DNA of 64,000 bases from Streptoalloteichus tenebrarius. GTDB lineage: Bacteria; Actinomycetota; Actinomycetes; Mycobacteriales; Pseudonocardiaceae. Below the pieces are notes generated by a model that worked only from the letters and a program-made list of their open reading frames with translations, did no database searches and was not told where the DNA came from. The DNA is taken from NCBI RefSeq assembly GCF_024171885.1, contig NZ_JAMTCP010000006.1, forward strand, positions 62,001-126,000, given 5' to 3'. Numbering within the stretch: position 1 is the stretch's first letter; each line of letters begins with the position of its first letter. Shown here one piece after another: positions 7,818-16,164 of the stretch. The position numbers and the translations under genes are program-made.

Positions 7818-9626
7818 GTGGCCAAGGCCCGCACCACCAGCCGCCGTGTCCTGACCACACTCGCCGCGGTGACCCTCGCCGGCAGCCTCGCACTGCCCTC
7901 CGACGCCGACCCCTCCTCACGCGCCGCCGCCGGAGCCCACGGCGCCTCCGCGTGGGCGAACGCCACGTTGCGCCGCATGTCGCTGGAGGAGAAGGTCGGC
8001 CAGCTCTTCGTCACCTACGCCTATGGCAGCGGGGCCGACAGCCGACATCCGAAGAACCAGGAGGAGTTCGGCGTCGACACTCCCGCCGAGGTGGTGCGGC
8101 GGTACCACCTGGGCGGGGTCATCTACTTCTCGTGGACGGAGAGCTTCGTCGACCCCAAGCAGGTCGCGGGCCTGTCCAACGGTCTCCAGCGGGCCGCGCT
8201 CACCTCGGGCGCCGGGGTCCCGCTGCTGGTCTCCACCGACCAGGAGCACGGCGTGGTCACCCGCTTCGGCGCGCCGGCGACGCAGTTCCCCGGCAGCATG
8301 GCCCTGGGCGCCTCCCGCAGCGTCGACGACGCCCGCGGGGCGGCCAGGATCGCGGGGGCCGAGTTGCGCGCGGTCGGGATCAACCAGAACTACGCGCCCG
8401 TCGCGGACGTCAACACGAACCCCGCGAACCCCGTGATCGGAGTCCGGTCGTTCTCGTCCGACCCGGGCCTCGCGGCCGAGATGGTGGCCGCCCAGGTGCG
8501 GGGCTACGAGGGCGAGGGCAGCCCCCGGCGCGGGGTCTCCGCGACCATCAAGCACTTCCCGGGCCACGGGGACACGAACGTCGACAGCCACAGCGGGCTG
8601 CCCGTGATCCACCACGACCGCGAGCAGTGGCGCCGGCTGGACGCGCCCCCGTTCCGCGCCGCCATCGCCCAGGGCGTCGACATGATCATGAGTGGGCACC
8701 TCGTGGTCCCCGGGCTCGACGACTCCCAGGAGCCCGCCACGGTGTCGCCGAAGGTGCTCACCGGGATCCTCCGCGAGGAGCTGGGCTTCCGAGGCGTCGT
8801 GATCACGGACTCGCTCCAGATGGACGCCGTGCGCGCGCGGTACCCCGACGCCGAGCTGGCGGTGCGCGCCCTGTTGGCCGGCGCCGACCAACTCCTGATG
8901 CCGCAGAACCTGCGCGCCGCCTACGACGGCGTGCTCGCCGCCGTGCGCTCGGGTCGCCTCTCCGAGCGCCGGATCGACGACAGCGTGCGACGCGTCCTCA
9001 CAGTGAAGTTCAACCGGGGAATCCCGCACCAGCCGTTCGTCGACGAGACGGCGGTGGACAGGGTCGTGGGCACCCGGGAACACCTGGCCGCGGCCCAGGA
9101 GATCACCGACCGCACCCTGACCGCGCTGCGCAACGACGACGGGCTGCTGCCCCTGCGCACCAAGCCCGGCCGTGTCCTGGTGACCGGGTGGGGTGAGAGC
9201 GCGACGAAGGTCCTCACGGAGCGGATCTCGGCGCGGGGCGTCGCGACGACGCGGAAGACGACGGGTCCGAAGCCGAGTCCGACGGCGATCGGCGACGCGG
9301 TCGCCGCGGCACGCGACCACGACCTCACCGTCGTGCTCACCCATCAGGCGTGGGACGACAGCCAGCAACAGGACCTCGTGCGCGAACTGGCCCACTCGGG
9401 CAAGCCCGTGATCACGGTCGCTGTGCGAGACCCCTACGACGCCGCGTACGTCGACCAGGCCCGCACGTGGCTGGTGACCTACTCCTACGGCAGCCCCGCG
9501 ATGGAGTCGCTGGCGAAGGTGCTGTTCGGCGAGTCGTCGCCCCGGGGCAAGCTTCCGGTGACGGTGCCCGAGCCCGGCAGGCCGGACACCCCGCGGTTCC
9601 CGTTCGGCCACGGCCTGAGTTGGTGA
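7818..9626 (+). CDS. nagZ: Secreted GH3 beta-N-acetylglucosaminidase (NagZ type)
   Basis: A 602-residue glycoside hydrolase family 3 enzyme that removes GlcNAc from muropeptides or cell-wall glycans. Signature KHFPGHGDTNVDSH starts at residue 245; D256 and H258 would be the Asp-His acid/base dyad, and D331 in GVVITDSLQM the nucleophile. A basic N-terminus plus hydrophobic stretch (residues 1-30, TLAAVTLAGSLALPSDA) predicts export, as in Bacillus NagZ and unlike cytoplasmic E. coli NagZ. A GH3 C-terminal domain follows. GTG 7818 is chosen because AGGGGG lies 5-6 nt upstream. It is followed directly by namZ and an amiE-like gene, the Bacillus recycling trio. Confidence 0.88.
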   Translation: MAKARTTSRRVLTTLAAVTLAGSLALPSDADPSSRAAAGAHGASAWANATLRRMSLEEKVGQLFVTYAYGSGADSRHPKNQEEFGVDTPAEVVRRYHLGGVIYFSWTESFVDPKQVAGLSNGLQRAALTSGAGVPLLVSTDQEHGVVTRFGAPATQFPGSMALGASRSVDDARGAARIAGAELRAVGINQNYAPVADVNTNPANPVIGVRSFSSDPGLAAEMVAAQVRGYEGEGSPRRGVSATIKHFPGHGDTNVDSHSGLPVIHHDREQWRRLDAPPFRAAIAQGVDMIMSGHLVVPGLDDSQEPATVSPKVLTGILREELGFRGVVITDSLQMDAVRARYPDAELAVRALLAGADQLLMPQNLRAAYDGVLAAVRSGRLSERRIDDSVRRVLTVKFNRGIPHQPFVDETAVDRVVGTREHLAAAQEITDRTLTALRNDDGLLPLRTKPGRVLVTGWGESATKVLTERISARGVATTRKTTGPKPSPTAIGDAVAAARDHDLTVVLTHQAWDDSQQQDLVRELAHSGKPVITVAVRDPYDAAYVDQARTWLVTYSYGSPAMESLAKVLFGESSPRGKLPVTVPEPGRPDTPRFPFGHGLSW

Positions 9627-9634
9627 CCGGCGCG

Positions 9635-10903
9635 ATGAGTGGCCTGTCCCGACGGGGGTTCCTCGCCGTGTCCGCCGCGGCGGGGCCGGTTCTCGCCGGC
9701 GGCGCCGCCAGTGCCTCGCCGGAGGCTCCTCGCCGGCACACCGTGTCCACCGGCGCGGACGTGCTCGCCGCCGAGGGCTGGCGTCGCCTGGCCGGGCGTC
9801 GCGTGGGCGTGGTGACCAACCCGACGGGCGTGCTCCACGACCTCCGTCATGTCGTCGACGCCATGCACGAGTCCGGCGCCGTCCGCGTGTCGGCGGTGTT
9901 CGGCCCCGAACACGGGTTCCGGGGAACCGCCCAGGCGGGTGGTTCGGAGGGCGACTACCAGGACCCCCGGACGGGGATTCCCGTGTACGACGCCTACGGC
10001 GTCACCGCCGACAAGCTCGCCGAGATGTTCCGGAAGGCCGACGTCGAGGTGGTCGTCTTCGACATCGCGGACGTCGGCGCGCGTTTCTACACCTACATCT
10101 GGACGATGTACACGGCGATGCGCGCGGCGGTCGCCACCGGCGCCGCCTTCGTCGTGCTCGACCGGCCGAACCCGCTGGGTGGCCAGGCGTTCGGGCCGCA
10201 GCTCGACCCGGCCTTCGCGTCGGGCGTGGGGCGCAAGCCGATCGTGCAACAGCACGGCATGACGACCGGCGAGTTGGCCCGCCTGTTCGACGCGGAGTTC
10301 CTGCCGGCCGACGCCAACGGCCATCGTCTGTCCTCTTTGGACGTCGTTGCCGTCAGGGGCTGGCGCCGGAGCGCCCGCTTCGCCGAGACCGGCCTGCGCT
10401 GGGTGCCGCCCAGCCCCAACATGCCGACCCCCGACACCGCGCTGGCCTATGCCGGAACCTGCTTATTCGAGGGCACCTCCTTCTCCGAGGGGCGTGGAAC
10501 GACCCGGCCGTTCGAGACGGTCGGCGCGCCGAAGGTGGACTGGCGGTGGGCCGAAGACCTCAACGCGCTCCATCTGCCCGGAGTGGCCTTCCGCGAGACG
10601 TTCTTCGTGCCGACCTTCGGCAAGCACGAGAAGCAGACCTGCGGCGGAGTCCAGCTCCACATCACCGAGGCCGGCGACTTCGACGCGATCCGCACGGCGG
10701 TGGCGATGCTCGTGACGGCGCGCCGGCGCTACCCCGACCTCTTCTCCTGGCGGTCGGACAACTGGATCGACCGGCTGTCGGGGTCCGACCGGCTCCGCCG
10801 TCAGGTGGACGCCGGGGCCGGGGTCGACGAGGTGGTGGGCGCGTGGAACGCGGAGCTGAGGGCCTTCCGCCGTCAGCGCGAGCGGTACCTGCTCTACCGG
10901 TGA
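9635..10903 (+). CDS. namZ: Tat-exported exo-beta-N-acetylmuramidase NamZ (DUF1343)
   Basis: A 422-residue DUF1343 protein, the family of Bacillus YbbC/NamZ, which releases MurNAc from the non-reducing end of glycans. The N-terminus SRRGFLAVSAAAGPVLAGG is a twin-arginine signal. Family landmarks include VVTNPTGV, FGPEHGFRG, DIADVGARFYTY and FEGTSFSEGRGTTRPFE. ATG 9635 is preferred; GTG 9623 overlaps the nagZ stop and is possible. It lies 8 nt after nagZ and 8 nt before the amiE-like gene, so the three are one operon. NagZ and NamZ would act alternately on glycan chains. Confidence 0.85.
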   Translation: MSGLSRRGFLAVSAAAGPVLAGGAASASPEAPRRHTVSTGADVLAAEGWRRLAGRRVGVVTNPTGVLHDLRHVVDAMHESGAVRVSAVFGPEHGFRGTAQAGGSEGDYQDPRTGIPVYDAYGVTADKLAEMFRKADVEVVVFDIADVGARFYTYIWTMYTAMRAAVATGAAFVVLDRPNPLGGQAFGPQLDPAFASGVGRKPIVQQHGMTTGELARLFDAEFLPADANGHRLSSLDVVAVRGWRRSARFAETGLRWVPPSPNMPTPDTALAYAGTCLFEGTSFSEGRGTTRPFETVGAPKVDWRWAEDLNALHLPGVAFRETFFVPTFGKHEKQTCGGVQLHITEAGDFDAIRTAVAMLVTARRRYPDLFSWRSDNWIDRLSGSDRLRRQVDAGAGVDEVVGAWNAELRAFRRQRERYLLYR

Positions 10904-10911
10904 GGTGCGCG

Positions 10912-12663
10912 ATGCGTGGTCTGGCCCTGGTGTTCGTCGCCCTGCTCGCCCTGACGTCGAGTTCGGCGGCGGCCGACCCCGACGCGGAGTCCGCCGGCTG
11001 GACCGGCCGCTTCGACCGGCCCCGAGGAGCGTTCGCCCCGCCCCACACCGTCCTGCTGGACGGCACGGCGGAGCGGGTGGGGCTGGACCCGGCCCCGCTC
11101 GACGAGGCCCTGTCCCGGGTGCGGGCCTGGACCGAGGGAACACCGCACCCCCTGTTCTCCGGGGCGGTGACCCTGCTGGCGCACGACGGGGTGGTCGTGC
11201 GACGGGACGCCGCGGGCTACGCGCTGCGCTACGAGGGCACGCGCCCGGACGGCGGCGGGCAGGAGCTGCCGAGGGACCGGTGGGAGCCGGCCAGGACCGA
11301 CACGATCTTCGACCTGGCCTCGATCTCCAAGCTGTTCACGTCCATCGTGGTGATGCGCCAGGTGGAGGCGGGCCGCGTCGACGTCGAGGCGCCGGTGTCG
11401 CGGTACCTGCCGGAGTTCGCCGCGAACGGCAAGGAGACGGTGACCGTCCGACAGTTGCTCACCCACACCTCGGGTCTGGAGCCGTTCCTGCCACTGTGGC
11501 GCGACTGGCCGGACAAGCCCTCCCGGATCCGCGCGGTGCTGGAGGCGAAACCTCAGGCGGCGCCGGGGACCAGGTACGTGTACTCGGACCTCAACCTCAT
11601 CACGCTGGGTGTGTTGGCGGAGCGGGTCTCGGGGACGGACCTGGCGTCTCTGGTGCGCGAGGGCATCACAGAGCCACTGGGGATGCGGGACACGGGCTAC
11701 AACCCGCCCGAGTCGGTGCGGCACCGCGTCGCGGCGACCGAGTACACGACCACCCCGCCGAGGGGAGTGGTGCGGGGCGAGGTGCACGACGAGAACGCGT
11801 GGTCGCTGGGCGGGGTCGCCGGCCACGCCGGTGTCTTCTCCACCGCGCAGGACCTCGCCGTCCTCGGCCAGACGATCCTCAACGGGGGCGTCTACCGGGG
11901 GCGCCGCGTGCTGCGGCAGGAGACCGTCCGGCAGATGCTGACCGACTACAACCCGGGGTTCCCGGACAACGCCCACGGTCTCGGCTTCGAGTTGGACCAG
12001 CGGTGGTACATGGACGGCCTGTCCGGGCCGCGCACGGCGGGGCACACCGGGTTCACCGGGACCTCGCTGGTCATCGATCCCGCGTCGCGGTCGATCGCCG
12101 TGCTGTTGACCAACCGGGTTCACCCCAGCCGGGAGTGGGGCAGCGTCAATCCCGCTCGCCAGGCCGTGGCCGGGGGCCTGGCGCGGGCGCTGGCCGTCCG
12201 TCCCGTCGCGGGTGACCAGGCCTGGTTCTCCGGTGTCGGGAACGGGCGGACCGCCACGCTGCGCTCCCCCGCCCTGGCCCCGAGGACCGGCCACGTGTCC
12301 GTGTCCTTCGACGCCTTCGTCGACACCGAGCCGACGGACACCCTCACACTGGAGTCCAGTGTGGACCGTGGGCGGAGCTGGGCCGCGGTGCCCGTCAGGG
12401 CGAGCGGACCCGGCGCCCCGGACGGGGAACGCACCGCGCTCGCCGGCGCCGGCCACCGGAACTGGTGGCGGGTCCGCGCCGATCTCCGCCCCGACGGGCG
12501 CGAACTGTGGTTGCGGTGGCGCCACACCACCGACGCCAGGTACTCGGGCCGAGGCGTGTACCTGGACGGCATCCGGATCCGGGACGGCCGGGGTGTTCTG
12601 CTCGACGACGAGCGGGAGCCCGGCCGGCTCACCGCGGAGGGGTGGCGGCCGGCCGGGCGTTAG
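10912..12663 (+). CDS. Exported serine beta-lactamase-fold hydrolase, AmiE/YbbE-like
   Basis: A 583-residue protein with a signal peptide (MRGLALVFVALLALTSSSAAA) and a class-C beta-lactamase/DD-peptidase fold. The SxxK tetrad is S137-I-S-K140 in DLASISKLFTS, the YxN-like motif is YSDLN, and the third box is GHTGFTG. The last ~150 residues form a separate beta-rich domain (SSVDRGRSWAAV; LWLRWRHTTDARYSGRG) resembling jelly-roll/immune-inhibitor-type modules. GAGGTG precedes ATG 10912. By position after nagZ-namZ it matches Bacillus AmiE, an N-acetylmuramoyl-L-alanine amidase; a beta-lactamase or esterase role cannot be excluded. The stop overlaps that of the opposite EspG-like gene. Confidence 0.75.
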   Translation: MRGLALVFVALLALTSSSAAADPDAESAGWTGRFDRPRGAFAPPHTVLLDGTAERVGLDPAPLDEALSRVRAWTEGTPHPLFSGAVTLLAHDGVVVRRDAAGYALRYEGTRPDGGGQELPRDRWEPARTDTIFDLASISKLFTSIVVMRQVEAGRVDVEAPVSRYLPEFAANGKETVTVRQLLTHTSGLEPFLPLWRDWPDKPSRIRAVLEAKPQAAPGTRYVYSDLNLITLGVLAERVSGTDLASLVREGITEPLGMRDTGYNPPESVRHRVAATEYTTTPPRGVVRGEVHDENAWSLGGVAGHAGVFSTAQDLAVLGQTILNGGVYRGRRVLRQETVRQMLTDYNPGFPDNAHGLGFELDQRWYMDGLSGPRTAGHTGFTGTSLVIDPASRSIAVLLTNRVHPSREWGSVNPARQAVAGGLARALAVRPVAGDQAWFSGVGNGRTATLRSPALAPRTGHVSVSFDAFVDTEPTDTLTLESSVDRGRSWAAVPVRASGPGAPDGERTALAGAGHRNWWRVRADLRPDGRELWLRWRHTTDARYSGRGVYLDGIRIRDGRGVLLDDEREPGRLTAEGWRPAGR

Positions 12664-13445
12664 CGCGTGGAGCTCGCCGAGCGGATCAGCTCGTTGACCC
12701 GCTCGGTCAGCCGGTTGCGGTCGCCGGGCGCGAGGGTGAACCACCGCCGCCCGTCACCCGCCGGCTTGTGTTGCACGAGGTAGCGGCCGTCGGTCGTGTC
12801 GATGAAGTCGACGGTGAACGGCACCCGCGTCGTGCGGCCGGTGACGTAGTCGAAGCTCTTCGCCCCGAACTGGCCGCCGCGCAGCCGCTGGGCGGTCAGC
12901 ACCCGCGCGAGGTGCTGGGCGTCCTCCTGGCGCAGGCCGACCGAGGCGAAGCCCGCCGCCATGGCGTTCGCGGATCCGGCGGACCGCCGCACGACGTCCT
13001 CCAGCGCGTCGGTGGCGGCCGTGACGGAGACCCCGGTTCCCGCGGGGGCGTCGGGCAGCATCCCGACGAGCGTCCGCGCCGCGGAGGGCGCGTAGAGCCG
13101 CTCCAGCACGAACTCGCCGTCGAGGATCGCGGCGAGCACCGCCTTGTCCCCGTCCATGCCGACGACGGCGGCGCGCTCGTCGTCGGGGTGTTCGCCGAAG
13201 ATCACGTGCACGCCGACCGGGGGCCGGGCGAGCAGGTGGAACGCGTCCTCCACGAACGGGTCCAGCTCACCCGGCCGGCCGAGGCCCCTCTCCTGGATCT
13301 CCGCCCAGCCGCGGCGCAGCAGGCCGGGGCGCTCGTCCAGGGTGTCGCCGTGCGAGGGCACCTCCAGCAGCACCGGCAGCTTGACGTCCAGGTGCTCGCG
13401 GAGCGCGTCCACGGCCAACAGCGACAGCGTGATCCTCGTGCTCAC
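12660..13445 (-). CDS. EspG-family ESX secretion-associated protein
   Basis: A 261-residue protein (GTG start 13445) matching the EspG family, cytosolic chaperones of PE/PPE substrates in type VII secretion. It has the family pattern of alternating beta-sheet and helices: LSLLAVDALREHL at the start, LLARPPVGVHVIFG in the middle, and a C-terminal region with FDYVTGRTTRVPFTVDFIDTTDGR. It is the last gene of a leftward four-gene cassette after a PPE-like gene, as expected for a chaperone of that protein. The window has no Ecc core components. Family call is good; the exact client is inferred. Confidence 0.7.
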   Translation of the reverse strand: MSTRITLSLLAVDALREHLDVKLPVLLEVPSHGDTLDERPGLLRRGWAEIQERGLGRPGELDPFVEDAFHLLARPPVGVHVIFGEHPDDERAAVVGMDGDKAVLAAILDGEFVLERLYAPSAARTLVGMLPDAPAGTGVSVTAATDALEDVVRRSAGSANAMAAGFASVGLRQEDAQHLARVLTAQRLRGGQFGAKSFDYVTGRTTRVPFTVDFIDTTDGRYLVQHKPAGDGRRWFTLAPGDRNRLTERVNELIRSASSTR

Positions 13446-13455
13446 CAGCGTCCCC

Positions 13456-14805
13456 TCAGCCGCCGATCACGGGCGGCGCGACCTTCGTGCCGTCGTCGTA
13501 GATGTCCTCCATCTCGACGAGGTAGTTCGGGCGCTTGTGCTCCTTGTCCTCCCCGCCCTGGCCACGGGCGCCGTGCGCGCCCGCGGCGCCGGCGGGACCC
13601 GAGGCGCCGGGACGACCGGCCGACGCGCCCTGACGCCCGTTCTCCTCGGGGCCGAAGGCGCCGACTCCGGACGTGCCGCCCGGGCCGAGGCCGGACCGCG
13701 AGCCCATGTCCGCGCCGCCGCCCATCGGGCCGAACCCGCCGGGTCCGAACCCACGGCCACCGACACCACCGCCGCCGGGGCCGAAACCGGCGCGGCCGCC
13801 GGGACCGCCAGGACCGCTGGGGGCGCCGGGGCCACCGCCGGGGCCGAAGAGCGCACGGCCCCCGGGGTTCACCCGGCCGCCCGGACCGGTGTTGCGCCCA
13901 GCGCCGGTCCCGGGACCGGTCGGACGACCGGGCATGGGCGTGGGACGCGGACCGGGGTTGGGGCGCGGCGTGGGCGCCGGGCCAGGACGCGGACCGCCGG
14001 CCGGCGGCGGGAACGGCATCGGAGTGGGAGTGGGCTTGGGCGTCGGCAGGGGGTTGGTGTGGTTCGGCGGCGTCCAGCCACCACCACCGCCGCCGTTCGG
14101 CACGGTCGACGGCGACGTGAAGTTCGGGTTGACGACGGCGGGCGGCGGCGCGACGGCCGACCCGCCGCTCCCGCCGGTCGAACCGGCGCCGCCGACCGAC
14201 GTGCCGGTCCCGTAGTCGCCGTTCCAGGCGGGGGTCTGGCCGCCGGAGGGCACCTCCACCGAGAAGGCCATCGGGGGCGGCGGCTCGAACGTCGGCATCG
14301 ACGAGAGGTTCGCGTTCGTGCTGGTCTCGTAGGTCTGCATGACCTTGCGGGCCTGCTCGGTCCGCTCGTCGTACTGGGCCTTCTCCAGCTCGTGGTTGAC
14401 CAGGCCCGGCAGGGTGATCGCCTCGTACCAGTTGAGCTTGGGCTTGTCCATCTTCTCGGGCAGGCTGACCATCGCCGTGACCCGGTGGCCGCCCTGCTCC
14501 TGCACCGCGTTCGCGGTCATCTCGGCGTAGCCCTTGCAGGCGTCGGCGTACTGCGCGAGCGGCTGCATCGCCTGCTGCTGCGCGTCGGCCGCGGCGCCCT
14601 CCTGGACGACCCGCGCCTGGCGGAGCGAGGTGTCGATGTACTGGCCGATCGCCTCGAACTCGGCGGCGACGCCCTTCCAGTCCTGGACCTTGTCCTCGAA
14701 GGTGGCCTCGCCGTCCTTGACCCGGTACAGGTCGTCGAGCTGCTTGGCCTGCCAGTTGACGTTCGTCTTGTTGAGCCCCAAGTCACCCATCGGTGCCCCC
14801 ATCAC
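13456..14805 (-). CDS. PPE-like ESX substrate with Gly/Pro-rich disordered tail
   Basis: A 449-residue protein. Residues ~1-165 are helical with WKG near residue 43 in the VQDWKGVAAEFEAIGQYID region, like the WXG/PPE helical bundle. Residues ~165-420 are low-complexity Gly/Pro/Thr (many GPGG and PTP units). The last ~25 residues, with RPNYLVEMEDIYDDG, look like a conserved acidic tail. The start ATG 14805 overlaps the lipoprotein stop as ATGA. It is probably exported through an ESX system encoded elsewhere, with the downstream EspG-like protein as chaperone. The function outside the cell is unknown. Confidence 0.7.
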   Translation of the reverse strand: MMGAPMGDLGLNKTNVNWQAKQLDDLYRVKDGEATFEDKVQDWKGVAAEFEAIGQYIDTSLRQARVVQEGAAADAQQQAMQPLAQYADACKGYAEMTANAVQEQGGHRVTAMVSLPEKMDKPKLNWYEAITLPGLVNHELEKAQYDERTEQARKVMQTYETSTNANLSSMPTFEPPPPMAFSVEVPSGGQTPAWNGDYGTGTSVGGAGSTGGSGGSAVAPPPAVVNPNFTSPSTVPNGGGGGGWTPPNHTNPLPTPKPTPTPMPFPPPAGGPRPGPAPTPRPNPGPRPTPMPGRPTGPGTGAGRNTGPGGRVNPGGRALFGPGGGPGAPSGPGGPGGRAGFGPGGGGVGGRGFGPGGFGPMGGGADMGSRSGLGPGGTSGVGAFGPEENGRQGASAGRPGASGPAGAAGAHGARGQGGEDKEHKRPNYLVEMEDIYDDGTKVAPPVIGG

Positions 14806-15401
14806 TTCCCGGCCGGCAGGCCGGCGATCACTGCCTCGGCCACCAGTTTGGCCTTGTCACACGGGTTGCCGCGGTCGCCGGTCGGGCGAAGGTGGCGCAC
14901 CACCACCGCCTGCGAGTCCGCCACCCCGGCGAAGATGGAGCACTCGATCTCCGGGTCGGAGACGTTGGCGTAGGCGGCCGGGTGTCCACCGGCGAGCGTG
15001 ACCGGCCGGAAGTCCTTGTACCGGGACTTCTGCTTGTAGACCTCGGACAGCCCTTCCCGCCTGGTGTCGGCGAAGACGCTCACCGAGGCGCCGTTCGGCC
15101 CCCGCCACTGGCAGGGTTTGAACGAGGGGTCGGAGAGCGGCTGGCCGGGCGGCGTGAAGCCCAGGGCGGTGGCCGCCTCCGGCTTCAGCAGGTCGCAGGG
15201 GGCGACGCCGCTGGCGTCCCTGGGGTCGCTGACCGGCGGGGCGAGGCGCTCGCCCCCGGCCGCCGACGTGCTCGTCGCGGAGGAGCCCCCCGACTCGCCG
15301 GCGGGGCGGGCCTGGCCCGGCTGAGCGTCCCCGCACCCGGCCACCACGGCCAGCAGGGCCACGCCGGCGACGGCGGCGCCGATCCTCGTCGTGTGCCTCA
15401 T
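14802..15401 (-). CDS. DUF3558-family lipoprotein
   Basis: A 199-residue exported lipoprotein. MRHTTRIGAAVAGVALLAV leads to the lipobox VVAGC, then a Ser/Gly-rich linker. The mature domain holds the spaced cysteines of DUF3558 (PCDLL, FKPCQW, IECSIF, NPCDKA). The start is uncertain: ATG 15401 gives a clean signal peptide, while GTG 15425 would add eight residues including two acidic ones, and neither has a good Shine-Dalgarno. DUF3558 lipoproteins are often encoded beside ESX-type genes in Pseudonocardiaceae; the molecular role is unknown. Confidence 0.75.
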   Translation of the reverse strand: MRHTTRIGAAVAGVALLAVVAGCGDAQPGQARPAGESGGSSATSTSAAGGERLAPPVSDPRDASGVAPCDLLKPEAATALGFTPPGQPLSDPSFKPCQWRGPNGASVSVFADTRREGLSEVYKQKSRYKDFRPVTLAGGHPAAYANVSDPEIECSIFAGVADSQAVVVRHLRPTGDRGNPCDKAKLVAEAVIAGLPAGK

Positions 15402-15437
15402 ACCTTCATCCACGCTGCGCGTCACGGGCCGGGTCGA

Positions 15438-15794
15438 TCACGTGTAGGGGTCGACCCAGGGCTTCGGCCCCTCGTAGGGGCGGGCGTGGTAGGTGTTCAG
15501 CTCCTCGGTCGTCATGTGGGTCCTGATGGTCTCGTTCATCGCGTTGATCGCGTCCTCGATCGCCTTCAGGTAGGCCGCCGTGGCGGTCGCCAACGACCCC
15601 TGCGACGAGTCCGTGGCGAGGCGCTGGAGCTGGTTCTTGGCGTTGACGCTGACCTCGTCCTTGCCCGGGTCACCGGAGTAGGCGAGGTTGTCGATCTTCC
15701 CGCGGAGGTTCTGGAGCTGGTTCCTGGCCTCCTCGAGGTCCTTCACGACCTGTGGAGCCCGCGCGAGGTCGATGCGGAAGTGTCCAGCGCTCAT
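15438..15794 (-). CDS. Small WXG100-like helical protein
   Basis: A 118-residue, mostly helical protein starting MSAGHFRIDLARAPQVVKDLEEAR. It has two predicted helices separated near residues 40-45 (YSGDPGKDE) and a Pro-rich C-terminus (RPYEGPKPWVDPY). Size and heptad-like spacing fit WXG100/ESX-type proteins, although no canonical W-x-G is seen. A Shine-Dalgarno (AGGGGGG) lies 6-7 nt before ATG 15794. It is the first gene of the leftward ESX-associated cassette and may pair with the PPE-like protein. Confidence 0.65.
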   Translation of the reverse strand: MSAGHFRIDLARAPQVVKDLEEARNQLQNLRGKIDNLAYSGDPGKDEVSVNAKNQLQRLATDSSQGSLATATAAYLKAIEDAINAMNETIRTHMTTEELNTYHARPYEGPKPWVDPYT

Positions 15795-16164
15795 AACCGC
15801 CCCCCCTGGCGAGGTTCACCCATACGGCCGCCACATCATGCCGCACCAGTCGCAGATGCAACGACTGTTTCGGTGAACTTGTGACGCCCCCGGGTCAACT
15901 TCGGTTCCACTCGGGTAGTGACATGCACCACAGCACGCCGTCTCCATCGCGACGCGTTTCGTTCCGATGGAGAGGGGCGACCCACGCGACGTGGGGGAAC
16001 GGCGAAGCGGTGCGTTTTTGTTGGAAAACTTCCGACCATAAACATCAAAAGATCGTTAACTCTTCATGAGATGGTTAGTTGACGGCAGCAACCGCAGGTG
16101 CGAACCGCGCCAGGATCGTTCACAATGCGTTGACCCTGGAGCTACTTGTTAGTAAGTTTCCCAC
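15795..16164. other. 370-bp divergent regulatory region, ESX cassette / murR
   Basis: No gene. It is AT-rich for this genome around 16010-16080. A perfect GGAA-AAC-TTCC dyad (around 16023-16033) and the murR promoter (16130-16158) lie here. The leftward promoter for the ESX cassette must also be here; TTGACC about 15894 on the minus strand is a weak candidate -35. Confidence 0.5.
16130..16164 (+). promoter_or_regulatory. Leaderless murR promoter with overlapping inverted repeat
   Basis: TTGACC (16130-16135), a 17-bp spacer, then TAAGTT (16153-16158) form a good sigma-70-type promoter. Transcription would begin at or next to the GTG at 16165. The partial palindrome ACTT-GTTAGT-AAGT (16144-16157) overlaps the -10, so binding there would block transcription: a plausible autorepressor site for the RpiR-type protein. 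Confidence 0.55.

Noticed and set aside
13456-14120. Gly/Pro-rich repeats as a DNA repeat or CRISPR-like array
   Set aside because: The repeats are imperfect codon-level GPGG/PTP units inside an intact reading frame, not direct DNA repeats with spacers.
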